From contig CACZJZ010000012.1 in NCBI GenBank assembly GCA_902781655.1, forward strand, positions 1 through 64,000: a DNA stretch of 64,000 bases. Reading direction: 5' to 3'. Source of the stretch: an uncultured Lachnospiraceae bacterium (GTDB lineage: Bacteria; Bacillota; Clostridia; Lachnospirales; Lachnospiraceae). The notes beneath the pieces are model-generated. The model did not search any database and had not been told where the DNA came from. It was given only the letters and a program-made list of their open reading frames with translations. Of this stretch, positions 35,987 through 45,702 are shown in pieces; position 1 is the first letter of the stretch, and each line of letters starts with the position of its first letter. Made by a program: the position numbers and the translations under genes.

Positions 35987-36033
35987 GCGGTTTTTGCAGA
36001 GTTTGCACATTGTACTTTGCCGGAGGTTGCTGA

Positions 36034-36039
36034 TATAAT
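36034..36039 (+). promoter_or_regulatory. -10 element of the purL transcript
   Basis: A perfect TATAAT, divergent from the VanZ promoter and 268 bases before the purL start. The -35 is poor, which can indicate activator dependence. It leaves a leader of about 260 bases. Confidence 0.5.
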
Positions 36040-36045
36040 GCAGTT

Positions 36046-36306
36046 GCGCTGCGGCTAAGTGCAGTGCGGTGAAAACAGAACAACGGAACATAAGAACGGC
36101 CCGCGGAGATGCACCTTTCCTGCAGAACTCCGCGGCTGGATGGTTGTGTATGGTAAGTGCTGCAGGAGTCCTTGCAGCACTTTTTCTATGCCCGACGCAT
36201 CCGGAACCCTGCCGCGGCACACGACTCTCTGCCGGACTGGAAAAGCCGCCCTGACGGATATACGGCACCGGGCATTCAGATTCGGCATTCAGATGGAGGA
36301 AATGGC
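36046..36306 (+). promoter_or_regulatory. Structured purL leader, candidate attenuator or riboswitch
   Basis: Stem 1: CCGCGGAG (36101-36108) with CTCCGCGG (36128-36135). Terminator: GTGCTGCA (36157-36164) with TGCAGCAC (36173-36180) and TTTTT. CCTGCAG (36119-36125), inside stem 1, is fully complementary to CTGCAGG (36160-36166), the left part of the terminator stem, so pairing of these two would break both. No known purine, T-box or PRPP class consensus is evident to me. Confidence 0.6.
36155..36185 (+). terminator. Intrinsic terminator inside the purL leader
   Basis: AAGTGCTGCA...TGCAGCACTT with an eight-base loop (which can close further by G-T and G-C) followed by five T. It lies 120 bases before the purL ATG, so full transcription needs read-through. 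Confidence 0.8.
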
Positions 36307-39300
36307 ATGAGCGTAAGGCGAATCTATGTGGAGAAGAAGGAGCCCTACCGCGGGGCTGCCCGCGCACTGAAGGAGGACATCCGAAACTTTCTCGGCGTGC
36401 CGGGAATCCGTGAGGTCCGGGAGCTGATCCGGTACGATGTGGAGAATGTTTCGGATGAGGTGTTCGCGCTGGCGGAAAGGACCGTATTCTCCGAGCCTCC
36501 GGTCGATATTCTGTACCATGAGACGATCGACATTCCGGAGGGAGCGCGTGTGTTCAGCGTCGAACCGGTTCCTGGACAGTTCGATCAGCGCGCGGATTCC
36601 GCGGTGCAGTGCCTGCAGTTTATCAACGAGCATGAGACGCCGACCGTCTGTACAGCAGTAACTTATATCCTGGAGGGGGATATTTCCGATGAGGAGTTTG
36701 CACGCGTCAAGAGTTACTGCATCAACCCGGTAGATTCCAGGGAGACCGGCATGAAGAAGCCGGAGACCCTCGCCATCCAGCACCCGGTTCCGAAGGATGT
36801 GGAAATCCTGACGGGCTTTGATTCCATGCCGGAGGAACAGTTCCGGGCGCTTTATGATTCGCTCGGGCTTGCCATGACCTATGCGGATTTTCAGTTCATC
36901 CGCAGCTATTTCAGCGGGAATTTTGACGGGAAGGTACACCGCGATCCCACGATCACGGAGATCCGTGTGCTGGATACCTACTGGTCGGATCACTGCCGCC
37001 ATACCACGTTCGCCACGGAACTCAAGGACGTCCGGTTTGACGAGGGCGATTATGCCGTGCCCATGAAGCTGGCCTATCAGAGCTATCAGGATACATTCCG
37101 GGAATTATACCGTCATCGCCCGGAGAAGTATGTCTGCCTTATGGACCTTGCTCTCATGGGTATGAAGAAGCTCAAGGCGGACGGGAAGCTCACTGACATG
37201 GAGGAGTCCGAGGAGAACAATGCCTGCACCGTGATCGTCCCGGTCGAGGCCGACTATGGCAGAGGACCGGAGACCGAGGAATGGCTGGTGTTCTTCAAGA
37301 ATGAGACGCACAACCACCCGACGGAGATCGAGCCGTTTGGCGGCGCGGCGACCTGTCTCGGCGGCGCGATCCGCGATCCGCTCTCCGGACGCGGCTACGT
37401 TTATCAGGCTATGCGTGTCACGGGCGCCGCGGATCCGACCATTCCGGTGTCCCAGACACTGAAGGGCAAGCTGCCGCAGAAGAAGATCGTCAGGGAGGCG
37501 GCACACGGCTATTCCTCCTATGGAAACCAGATCGGACTGGCTACCGGCCATGTCCGTGAAATATATCATCCAAATTATGTGGCAAAGCGCATGGAAATCG
37601 GCGCTGTGCTCGGTGCGGCACCGAGAAGCGCGGTGGTCCGCAAGAGTTCAGACCCGGGGGATATCATCATCCTTCTCGGCGGGCGGACGGGCCGGGACGG
37701 GATAGGCGGCGCGACCGGCGCATCCAAGGCACATACGGTGAAATCACTCGCCACCTGCGGCGCTGAGGTTCAGAAGGGTAACGCGCCCACGGAACGGAAG
37801 CTGCAGCGCCTGTTCCGCCGGCCGGAGGTCGCGCACATGATCAAGAAGTGCAATGATTTTGGCGCGGGCGGGGTCTCCGTCGCAATCGGAGAGCTTGCGG
37901 ACGGACTCAGGGTGAATCTTGATCTGGTTCCGAAAAAGTATGAGGGCCTTGATGGAACTGAGCTTGCCATCTCCGAGTCCCAGGAGCGCATGGCGGTCGT
38001 CGTGGCGCCGGAGGACCGGGATCAGTTTCTCGCCTATGCGGCAGAAGAAAATCTGGAAGCTACGCCGCTCGCGGTTGTGACGAAGGAACCGAATCTGGTT
38101 CTGACCTGGCGCGGGAAGGATGTGGTCAATATCAGCCGCGCGTTCCTTGACACCAACGGCGCGCATCAGGAGTGCTCCGTGGAGGTCGAGGCGCCCTCCA
38201 GAGAGGACAATTATCTCGAAAAAATCGCCTGCTCCGCCGTGGACGAGATTCTGAGGGCGGACAGCGATGATTTTGCCGGCGCCTTCTTGGCACAGCTGGC
38301 GGATCTCAACACCTGCTCGCAGAGGGGGCTGGTTGAGATGTTCGATTCCTCGATCGGCGCGGCAACGGTGGACATGCCGTATGGCGGCAAGTATCAGATG
38401 ACGCAGACGCAGACCATGGTGGCGAAGCTCCCGGTGCATCACGGGGACACCGATGTGGTCACGATGATGAGCTATGGGTTTGACCCGTACCTGTCCTCCT
38501 GGAGTCCGTATCACGGCGCGATCTACGCAGTCACGCAGTCGGTTGCGAAGGTGATCGCGGCGGGCGGCAGCAGGGAGAAGATGCATTTTACCTTCCAGGA
38601 ATATTTCCGCAGAATGAGCGAGGACCCGAAACGATGGAGTCAGCCGTTCGCGGCGCTGCTCGGCGCCTACGACGCGCAGCTCGGCTTCGGCATCGCGGCA
38701 ATCGGCGGCAAGGATTCCATGTCCGGCACGTTCGACCAGATTGACGTGCCGCCGACGCTGGTTTCGTTCTGCGTCGATATCGACAAAGTGGGTCATGTGA
38801 TCACGGATGAAATCAAGGATGAGGGCGACGTTCTTGTGGAGTTCCGGATCCATCGCGACGACTACGATATCCCGGTGTATGCCGACGTGCTGCGGCTCTA
38901 TGACCGCATCACCGCGCTGATCCGCGAAGGGCGGATCAAGGCTGCCTACGCGGAGGACAGCTACGGCGCGGCACCGGCTGCGGCGCAGATGGCATTCGGC
39001 AATCATTATGGCGTGCATTTTGACGGCAGTCTGGAGGCGGCAGATCTGTTCGAGAATGGCTGCGGCTGTATTCTCGCCGAGATGACGCCGGACGATGCCG
39101 ACGCGCTCGAGGATATGGACTGGGACTGCGGGGACTACCGCGTCATCGGCACGGTCTCCGGAAGAGACCAGGGCGGCGAGGCATATTTTGACTGGAAGAA
39201 CAGCGAGGTGCCGCTCAGCGCGGCGCTGAAGTCCTGGACCGGAACGCTGGAGAAGGTTTTCCCGACAAGAGTGTCGGAGGACCGGACGGAGATCGCGTCT

Positions 39301-40146
39301 CCGCTGTATGACACAAAGGATATTTATGTCTGCCGCAGCAAGGTAGCCCGGCCGACAGTCTTCATTCCGGTGTTCCCGGGAACCAACTGCGAGTTTGACT
39401 GCGAGCGTTCGTTTGAGAAGGCGGGCGCGGACGTGGATATCAGGGTGTTCCGGAACCGCACGGCTGACGATATCGTCTCGTCTGTGGCATCCTTCGCGGA
39501 AGGCATCCGCGGCGCGCAGATTGTGATGTTCCCGGGAGGCTTCTCGGCCGGCGATGAACCGGACGGCTCGGCAAAATTCTTTGCGACGGCGTTCCGCAAT
39601 GAGAAGATCCGGGATGCCATCGAGGATCTGCTGAATCACCGCGACGGACTGGTGCTCGGTATCTGCAATGGATTCCAGGCGCTCATCAAGCTGGGTCTTG
39701 TGCCGAACGGACGCATCACCGGGCAGGATGAGAATGCGCCGACGCTGACGTTTAATACCATTGGCCGGCACATCTCGCGGGAGGCCTACATCCGGGTGGT
39801 CTCCAACAAGAGCCCGTGGCTGATGGATACGGATCTCGGCGGTGTGTATGTGAACCCGGCCTCGCACGGCGAGGGACGGTTCGTCGCGCCGGAGGAGACG
39901 ATCGAAGCGCTGCTGCGTGGCGGTCAGGTCGCGACACAGTACTGCGACCCGGAGGGCACCGTTTCCATGGACGAGGAATGGAATTTCAATGGTTCCTACC
40001 ACGCGATCGAGGGCATCACGTCTCCGGACGGCAGAGTGCTCGGCAAGATGTGTCACAGCGAACGCCGCGGAGACGGTGTCGCGGTCAACATCGTGGGACG
40101 GCAGGATATGAAGATCTTTGAGAGCGGCGTCCGGTATTTTCTGTAA
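36307..40146 (+). CDS. purL: Phosphoribosylformylglycinamidine synthase, single-chain type
   Basis: The 1279-residue enzyme performs the fourth step of purine synthesis, FGAR plus glutamine and ATP to FGAM. It is the large fused form: N-terminal PurS-like domain, two ATP/substrate-binding halves (HNHPTEIEPFGGAATCLGGAIRDP and GFGIAAIGGKDSMSGTF) and a C-terminal class I glutamine amidotransferase. The amidotransferase nucleophile is Cys1120 in LVLGICNGFQAL, with FPGTNCEFDC and FPGGFSAGDE before it. ATG 36307 follows GGAGGA; the longer frame from 36157 would start in the terminator. carA follows 23 bases after the stop, so purine and pyrimidine genes may share a transcript. A structured leader precedes it. 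Confidence 0.95.
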   Translation: MSVRRIYVEKKEPYRGAARALKEDIRNFLGVPGIREVRELIRYDVENVSDEVFALAERTVFSEPPVDILYHETIDIPEGARVFSVEPVPGQFDQRADSAVQCLQFINEHETPTVCTAVTYILEGDISDEEFARVKSYCINPVDSRETGMKKPETLAIQHPVPKDVEILTGFDSMPEEQFRALYDSLGLAMTYADFQFIRSYFSGNFDGKVHRDPTITEIRVLDTYWSDHCRHTTFATELKDVRFDEGDYAVPMKLAYQSYQDTFRELYRHRPEKYVCLMDLALMGMKKLKADGKLTDMEESEENNACTVIVPVEADYGRGPETEEWLVFFKNETHNHPTEIEPFGGAATCLGGAIRDPLSGRGYVYQAMRVTGAADPTIPVSQTLKGKLPQKKIVREAAHGYSSYGNQIGLATGHVREIYHPNYVAKRMEIGAVLGAAPRSAVVRKSSDPGDIIILLGGRTGRDGIGGATGASKAHTVKSLATCGAEVQKGNAPTERKLQRLFRRPEVAHMIKKCNDFGAGGVSVAIGELADGLRVNLDLVPKKYEGLDGTELAISESQERMAVVVAPEDRDQFLAYAAEENLEATPLAVVTKEPNLVLTWRGKDVVNISRAFLDTNGAHQECSVEVEAPSREDNYLEKIACSAVDEILRADSDDFAGAFLAQLADLNTCSQRGLVEMFDSSIGAATVDMPYGGKYQMTQTQTMVAKLPVHHGDTDVVTMMSYGFDPYLSSWSPYHGAIYAVTQSVAKVIAAGGSREKMHFTFQEYFRRMSEDPKRWSQPFAALLGAYDAQLGFGIAAIGGKDSMSGTFDQIDVPPTLVSFCVDIDKVGHVITDEIKDEGDVLVEFRIHRDDYDIPVYADVLRLYDRITALIREGRIKAAYAEDSYGAAPAAAQMAFGNHYGVHFDGSLEAADLFENGCGCILAEMTPDDADALEDMDWDCGDYRVIGTVSGRDQGGEAYFDWKNSEVPLSAALKSWTGTLEKVFPTRVSEDRTEIASPLYDTKDIYVCRSKVARPTVFIPVFPGTNCEFDCERSFEKAGADVDIRVFRNRTADDIVSSVASFAEGIRGAQIVMFPGGFSAGDEPDGSAKFFATAFRNEKIRDAIEDLLNHRDGLVLGICNGFQALIKLGLVPNGRITGQDENAPTLTFNTIGRHISREAYIRVVSNKSPWLMDTDLGGVYVNPASHGEGRFVAPEETIEALLRGGQVATQYCDPEGTVSMDEEWNFNGSYHAIEGITSPDGRVLGKMCHSERRGDGVAVNIVGRQDMKIFESGVRYFL

Positions 40147-40169
40147 AACGGGACGTGAGAGGTAATGGA

Positions 40170-41477
40170 ATGAAAGCATTCTTGATTCTGGAGGATGGAA
40201 CCGTATTCACAGGCTCGCGCATCGGCGCGGACCGGGATGTGATCAGCGAGATCGTCTTCAACACGACCATGGCCGGTTATCCGGAGGTCCTGACTGACCC
40301 GTCCTATGCGGGGCAGGCGGTCTGCATGACTTATCCGCTGATCGGCAATTACGGCATCTGCTTCGACGACTGTGAATCGGACCGGCCCTGGATGGACGCG
40401 CTGATTGTTCATGAGGCAGCGAGGGTGCCGAGCAATTTCCGCTCGGACATATCGCTGCTGCAGTTCATGGAGAAATATGATCTGCCCGGCATCGAGGGCA
40501 TCGATACCAGGAGGCTGACAAAAATTCTGCGGGAAAAGGGAACGATGAACGGCATGATCACCTCGAATGCGGAGTTCAGCATGGAGGAGATTCTGCCGCG
40601 TCTCAGGGCCTATTCCTGCGGAAGAGTGGTGGAGAAGGTCACCTGCCGGGAAAAATATATGGTGAAGGGAGCCGCGTCCCTCGCGGATAACGGCCCTCTG
40701 ACCGGCAGTGCGGTCTTTCATCCGGAGCAGTTCGCAGAGGAACAGGACCGGTATGCGGAGGACGAGGGCGGCATCGGCCCCACGGACAGTGTACCGGATG
40801 CGGCGGGATATGTGCACTGGGCGACCGTGCCCGGAAGTCATCCGGAGCATGAGAAGAAACCGAGCCTGGTAAAGAAACTCACCGGCGTCACAGGAGATGG
40901 CAGACATCTCCGGATCGCGCTGATGGACTACGGGGCGAAGCGCAATATTGCGGCTTCCCTGGCGGCGCGCGGCTGCGACGTGACCGTATATCCCGCGCTG
41001 ACTCCTGCGATGGAAGTCCTCGCGGACGATCCGGACGGGATCATGCTCTCGAACGGCCCGGGCGATCCGAAGGAATGCACTGGCATCATCCGTGAAATCC
41101 GGAAATTTTATACGAGCGATGTGCCGATTTTCGCCATCTGCCTCGGCCATCAATTGATGGCGCTGGCCACAGGGGCGGACACATATAAGCTGAAGTACGG
41201 ACACCGCGGCGGCAATCACCCGGTGAAGGACCTGGAGACGGGAAGAGTCTACATTTCCTCTCAGAATCACGGGTACGCGGTGGACGCTTCGACGGTCGAT
41301 CCGTCTGTCGCGGTACCGGCTTTTGTCAATGTCAATGACGGAACCAACGAGGGACTGCGCTATCTGGACAAGAATATTTTCACGGTGCAGTTCCATCCGG
41401 AGGCCTGCGCCGGCCCGCAGGATTCCGATTATCTCTTTGACCGCTTTCTCGCCATGGTCCGCGCACGGAAAAGGTGA
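40170..41477 (+). CDS. carA: Carbamoyl-phosphate synthase small (glutaminase) subunit
   Basis: The 435-residue subunit hydrolyses glutamine and passes ammonia to CarB for carbamoyl phosphate (pyrimidine and arginine pathways). The N-terminal domain has FNTTMAGYPEVLTDPSYAGQ and YPLIGNYG. The class I amidotransferase has Cys324 in AICLGHQLMA, with NHPVKDL and VQFHPEA. It is 50-70 residues longer than most CarA proteins: an acidic insertion about residues 185-235 (PEQFAEEQDRYAEDEGG and following) joins the two domains. ATG 40170 follows AGAGG; the GTG at 40155 in frame is less likely. carB lies 69 bases downstream. Confidence 0.93.
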   Translation: MKAFLILEDGTVFTGSRIGADRDVISEIVFNTTMAGYPEVLTDPSYAGQAVCMTYPLIGNYGICFDDCESDRPWMDALIVHEAARVPSNFRSDISLLQFMEKYDLPGIEGIDTRRLTKILREKGTMNGMITSNAEFSMEEILPRLRAYSCGRVVEKVTCREKYMVKGAASLADNGPLTGSAVFHPEQFAEEQDRYAEDEGGIGPTDSVPDAAGYVHWATVPGSHPEHEKKPSLVKKLTGVTGDGRHLRIALMDYGAKRNIAASLAARGCDVTVYPALTPAMEVLADDPDGIMLSNGPGDPKECTGIIREIRKFYTSDVPIFAICLGHQLMALATGADTYKLKYGHRGGNHPVKDLETGRVYISSQNHGYAVDASTVDPSVAVPAFVNVNDGTNEGLRYLDKNIFTVQFHPEACAGPQDSDYLFDRFLAMVRARKR

Positions 41478-41546
41478 CACAACGACGGGATCGTCTGATT
41501 TTGTCTCCCTTTCACAACGGAACAGGTTTACAGGAAAGGAACAGCA

Positions 41547-44500
41547 ATGCCGAAGAATCCGAATATACATAAAGTAATGGTTATCGGCTCCGGCCCGATC
41601 GTCATCGGGCAGGCGGCCGAATTCGATTATGCGGGAACACAGGCCTGCCGCTCTCTCAAGGAGGAGGGACTCGAGGTGGTCCTGGTCAATTCCAATCCGG
41701 CCACCATCATGACGGACAAGGATATCGCGGATGAGGTATACATCGAGCCGCTGACCGCCAGGGTGCTGGAGAAGATCATCGAGAAGGAGAAGCCCGACGG
41801 CCTTCTGCCGAATATGGGAGGTCAGGCAGGGCTTAATCTCGGCATGGAGCTTTCGGAGTCCGGTTTTCTTGACCGGCATGGCGTCAGGCTCCTCGGGGCC
41901 AACGCGCTGACCATTAAGAAAGCGGAGGATCGCCTGCTCTTCAAGGAAACGATGGAGAAGATCGGAGAGCCGGTGGCGCCGTCCCAGGTTGTGGAAAACG
42001 TCGAGGACGGCGTGAAGTTCGCGGAGAAGATCGGATATCCGGTGGTGCTCCGCCCGGCCTACACTCTCGGCGGATCCGGCGGCGGTATCGCGCACAGCGT
42101 CGTGGAGCTGCGCAAAATTCTGGAGAACGGCCTCAGGCTTTCCCGCGTGGGACAGGTCCTGGTGGAGCGTTCCATCGCCGGATGGAAGGAAATTGAGTAC
42201 GAGGTGATGCGGGACAGCGCAGGCAACCGCATCACCGTCTGCAACATGGAGAACATCGACCCGGTGGGCGTACATACCGGCGATTCCATTGTTGTGGCGC
42301 CCTCCCAGACGCTGTCGGACAAAGAGTACCAGATGCTCCGCACGTCCGCGCTGAACATCATCGACGAGCTCGGCATCACCGGCGGCTGCAATGTTCAGTT
42401 TGCGTTGCATCCGACGAGCTTCGAGTACTGTGTCATCGAGGTCAATCCTCGCGTGTCGCGTTCCTCCGCGCTCGCCTCGAAGGCGACGGGGTATCCGATC
42501 GCCAAGGTGGCTGCCAAGATCGCGCTCGGGTATACGCTCGATGAGATCCGCAATGCAGTCACGGGCGAGACCTTCGCCAGCTTCGAGCCAGCGCTCGATT
42601 ACTGCGTCGTCAAATTCCCGCGCCTGCCCTTCGATAAATTCATCACGGCCAAGCGCACGCTGACCACACAGATGAAGGCGACCGGCGAGGTCATGAGCAT
42701 CTGCGACAATTTTGAAGGTGCGCTCATGAAGGCCATCCGCTCCCTGGAGCAGCACGTGGAATGCCTCGACAGCTACGATTTCTCGGGACTTTCCAGGGAG
42801 CAGCTCTTCACGCGGCTCACCGTGGTCGACGATCAGCGCATCTGGGTGATCGCGGAGGCGCTGCGCAAGGGAATCTCGTACAGCACAATCCACGAGATCA
42901 CGATGATCGACGAGTGGTTCATCGACAAGATCGCGCATCTCGTGAAGATTGAGGCAAAACTTAAAGAGACCGGGCGCAGAATCACGGCGAAGCGGATTGA
43001 CGGAGGGAGCGAGACGGAGGCATTGGAGCTGCTGTCTAAAAAGCTGCTCCTCACAGCCAAGAGCTGCGGGTACCCGGACCGCACGATTGCGCGTCTGACG
43101 GGGCTGAACGAGCAGCAGGTGAGGGCGCGCCGCACCGCGCTTGGCATCACCGCGGTCTACAAGATGGTCGATACCTGCGCGGCGGAGTTTGCGGCAAAGA
43201 CGCCATATTATTATTCTGTCTACGCGGATAATCAGGAGGAAGAGGACGAGGCAAAAGAGAAGCTCACAGACCGGAAGAAGATCCTGGTTCTCGGCTCCGG
43301 ACCGATCCGCATCGGGCAGGGTATTGAATTTGACTATTGTTCCGTGCACGCGACCTGGGCATTCGCGAAGGCGGGATATGAGACTATCATCATCAACAAC
43401 AATCCCGAGACGGTTTCCACGGATTTTGACATCGCGGACAAGCTGTACTTCGAGCCGCTGACGCCGGAGGACGTGCAGAATGTGGTGAGCATCGAGCATC
43501 CCGACTATGCGGTGGTGCAGTTCGGCGGGCAGACAGCCATCAAGCTGACGGCGGATCTCACGAAGATGGGCGTTCCGATTCTCGGGACAGACGCCAAGGA
43601 CGTGGATGCGGCGGAGGATCGCGAGATTTTTGACGAGGTGCTTCAGAAATGCGGCATCCGGCGCGCGGCAGGCGCCACGGTATTCACCGCGGAGGAGGCA
43701 AAGAAGGTCGCGAACCGCCTGGGGTATCCGGTGCTGGTGCGGCCGTCCTATGTGCTCGGTGGACAGGGAATGCAGATCGCACTCAATGACAGCGAGATCG
43801 AACAGTTCATGGCGGTCATCAACCGCTACGAGCAGGAGCATCCGATCCTGATCGATAAATATCTTCAGGGAACGGAGACGGAGGTCGATGCAGTCTGCGA
43901 CGGGGAGAACATTGTCATTCCCGGCATCATGGAGCATATCGAGCGGTCAGGCGTCCACTCCGGAGACTCGATTTCGGTCTATCCGGCGCGCACGCTCACG
44001 GCCCATGTGAAGGAGACGATCGCCACCTACACGAAACGGCTTGCGCAGGAGCTCCATGTGATCGGACTCATCAATGTGCAGTTTATCGCGATGGGAGAGG
44101 ATGTCTATATCATCGAGGCCAATCCACGCTCCTCGAGAACGGTGCCGTACATCAGCAAGGTCACAGGGATTCCGATCGTGGATCTCGCGGCGCAGTGCAT
44201 GATGGGGAAGAAACTTACGGATATGGGCTACACACCGGGGCTGCAGCCGGAGGCGGATTATTACGCGATCAAGATGCCGGTCTTCTCGACGGAGAAGGTG
44301 CGCGGCGCGGAGGTCGCGGTCGGTCCGGAGATGAAATCGACCGGAGAGTGTCTGGGCATTTCCAGATCGTTCGACGAGGCACTGTACAAGGCGTTCCTCG
44401 GCGCCGGCGTCAATCTGCCGAAGCATAAGCAGATGATCATCACGGTGAAGGATTCCGACAAGGGTGAGATTATTGACATCGCGAAGCGCTATGAGAAGCT

Positions 44501-44822
44501 GGGCTACATCATTTATTCGACCCGCCGCACCGCGGACACGCTGCGGGAGAACGGCATCCGGGTCCGCCAGGTAAACCGGATTTCGCAGGAATCTCCGACC
44601 GTCATGGATCTGCTTCTCGGTCATAAGATCGACCTGGTCATCGATACGCCGACACAGGGGCGGGACAAGAACCGGGACGGGTTCCTGATCCGCCGCACGG
44701 CGATCGAGACGGGCGTATACTGCATCACCTCGCTCGACACGGCGCGGGCGCTGGTTTCGTCGCTCGAGCACGCAGCGGAGACGAGCAGCAACCTCGAGAT
44801 CGTGGACGTCGCGAAAATCTGA
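41547..44822 (+). CDS. carB: Carbamoyl-phosphate synthase large subunit
   Basis: The 1091-residue protein makes carbamoyl phosphate from ammonia, bicarbonate and two ATP. Two duplicated ATP-grasp halves are plain: GSGPIVIGQAAEFDYAGTQA and VLRPAYTLGGSGGGIAH in the first, GSGPIRIGQGIEFDYCSVHA and VRPSYVLGGQGMQIA in the second. The C-terminal MGS-like allosteric domain (about 940-1090, with KYEKLG-type motif and PTQGRDKNRDGFLIRR) binds UMP or ornithine in relatives. AAAGGAA precedes the start. A minus-strand open frame of almost 1300 codons overlaps it but lacks any family motif. Confidence 0.95.
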   Translation: MPKNPNIHKVMVIGSGPIVIGQAAEFDYAGTQACRSLKEEGLEVVLVNSNPATIMTDKDIADEVYIEPLTARVLEKIIEKEKPDGLLPNMGGQAGLNLGMELSESGFLDRHGVRLLGANALTIKKAEDRLLFKETMEKIGEPVAPSQVVENVEDGVKFAEKIGYPVVLRPAYTLGGSGGGIAHSVVELRKILENGLRLSRVGQVLVERSIAGWKEIEYEVMRDSAGNRITVCNMENIDPVGVHTGDSIVVAPSQTLSDKEYQMLRTSALNIIDELGITGGCNVQFALHPTSFEYCVIEVNPRVSRSSALASKATGYPIAKVAAKIALGYTLDEIRNAVTGETFASFEPALDYCVVKFPRLPFDKFITAKRTLTTQMKATGEVMSICDNFEGALMKAIRSLEQHVECLDSYDFSGLSREQLFTRLTVVDDQRIWVIAEALRKGISYSTIHEITMIDEWFIDKIAHLVKIEAKLKETGRRITAKRIDGGSETEALELLSKKLLLTAKSCGYPDRTIARLTGLNEQQVRARRTALGITAVYKMVDTCAAEFAAKTPYYYSVYADNQEEEDEAKEKLTDRKKILVLGSGPIRIGQGIEFDYCSVHATWAFAKAGYETIIINNNPETVSTDFDIADKLYFEPLTPEDVQNVVSIEHPDYAVVQFGGQTAIKLTADLTKMGVPILGTDAKDVDAAEDREIFDEVLQKCGIRRAAGATVFTAEEAKKVANRLGYPVLVRPSYVLGGQGMQIALNDSEIEQFMAVINRYEQEHPILIDKYLQGTETEVDAVCDGENIVIPGIMEHIERSGVHSGDSISVYPARTLTAHVKETIATYTKRLAQELHVIGLINVQFIAMGEDVYIIEANPRSSRTVPYISKVTGIPIVDLAAQCMMGKKLTDMGYTPGLQPEADYYAIKMPVFSTEKVRGAEVAVGPEMKSTGECLGISRSFDEALYKAFLGAGVNLPKHKQMIITVKDSDKGEIIDIAKRYEKLGYIIYSTRRTADTLRENGIRVRQVNRISQESPTVMDLLLGHKIDLVIDTPTQGRDKNRDGFLIRRTAIETGVYCITSLDTARALVSSLEHAAETSSNLEIVDVAKI

Positions 44823-44840
44823 GGCGGCCCAGGTATCAGC

Positions 44841-45611
44841 ATGACAGCAAAACGAAATTACAGCAGGGAACTGGATCAGATTGCGGAATCGGCGCGGCAG
44901 CAGGGATATGCGCCCACGCTGCTGCTGCAGGCGTGCTGCGCCCCCTGTTCCAGCGCCTGCCTTGAGCGGCTGCGGGAAGACTTCCGCGTGACCGTTTATT
45001 ACTATAATCCGAACATCACCGACTCCGCGGAGTATGTGAAGCGGAAAGAGGAGGAAAAACGTCTCATCGCGGAGCTGAACCGGCAGGTGAAGGAGCAGGA
45101 TTTTGCCTTTTCCCATCCGCTCTCCGCGGAGGAGGACGGCCGCAGCACGCTGGCAGCAGACCATCCGGAGCTGCTCCGTGCCATGCATTCCACCAGCCGT
45201 GCCCGCCGGATTGATATCCTGGAGGCACCCTATGATCCGGAACGATTTCTGGTCATGGCGAGGGGCATGGAGGAAATGCCGGAGGGAGGTGCGCGCTGCT
45301 TCGCCTGCTATGCGCTGCGCCTGAAGCAGACGGCGGAGGCAGCGCTTGCAGGCGGGTTTGATTATTTCTCCACGACGCTCACCATCAGTCCGCTGAAGAA
45401 CGCGGACAGGCTGAATGAGATCGGGGAGAAGATGGCGGCGCAACTGCGCGGGGAGAGGGCGCCGAGGTTTCTCCCTTCCGATTTCAAGAAGAAGAACGGC
45501 TATCTCCGGTCCATTCAGCTGTCCCACGAATTCGGACTCTATCGGCAGAATTACTGCGGATGTGAGTTCTCGAGGAGGCAGGCGGAGCAGAAGAAGTCTG
45601 ACCGGATGTGA
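44841..45611 (+). CDS. queH: Epoxyqueuosine reductase QueH
   Basis: The 256-residue DUF208 protein carries out the last step of queuosine tRNA modification (epoxyqueuosine to queuosine) without the QueG cobalamin enzyme. Four Cys-rich sites that bind iron-sulfur and metal are visible: QACCAPCSSACLE at about 31-43, CFACYALR at about 153-160, and YCGCEFSRRQAE near the C-terminus. VYYYNPNI and FSTTLTISPLKN are family blocks. It lies 18 bases after carB and 92 bases before argS. Upstream queuosine genes are not in the window, so the species may salvage queuine or carry them elsewhere. Confidence 0.92.
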   Translation: MTAKRNYSRELDQIAESARQQGYAPTLLLQACCAPCSSACLERLREDFRVTVYYYNPNITDSAEYVKRKEEEKRLIAELNRQVKEQDFAFSHPLSAEEDGRSTLAADHPELLRAMHSTSRARRIDILEAPYDPERFLVMARGMEEMPEGGARCFACYALRLKQTAEAALAGGFDYFSTTLTISPLKNADRLNEIGEKMAAQLRGERAPRFLPSDFKKKNGYLRSIQLSHEFGLYRQNYCGCEFSRRQAEQKKSDRM

Positions 45612-45702
45612 TATGATAAGCGAAAACAGGCGCCACAGGCGCCCGGAATGATTTTGCCGGCCGTGTCAGAGCATGGCAGGGCTGGCGGCTGGGAGTGGAT
45701 GT

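Noticed and set aside
36046..36306. A known purine or PRPP riboswitch before purL
   Set aside because: I could not find the conserved loops of those classes; only the stems and terminator are supported.
37744..40179. An 811-codon minus-strand open frame
   Set aside because: Antisense to purL with shadow-type composition.
40053..43937. A 1294-codon minus-strand open frame across purL end, carA and carB
   Set aside because: It is antisense to clear CarA and CarB, lacks any recognisable family motif and is rich in Arg/His/Leu, as expected for the shadow of GC-rich codons.
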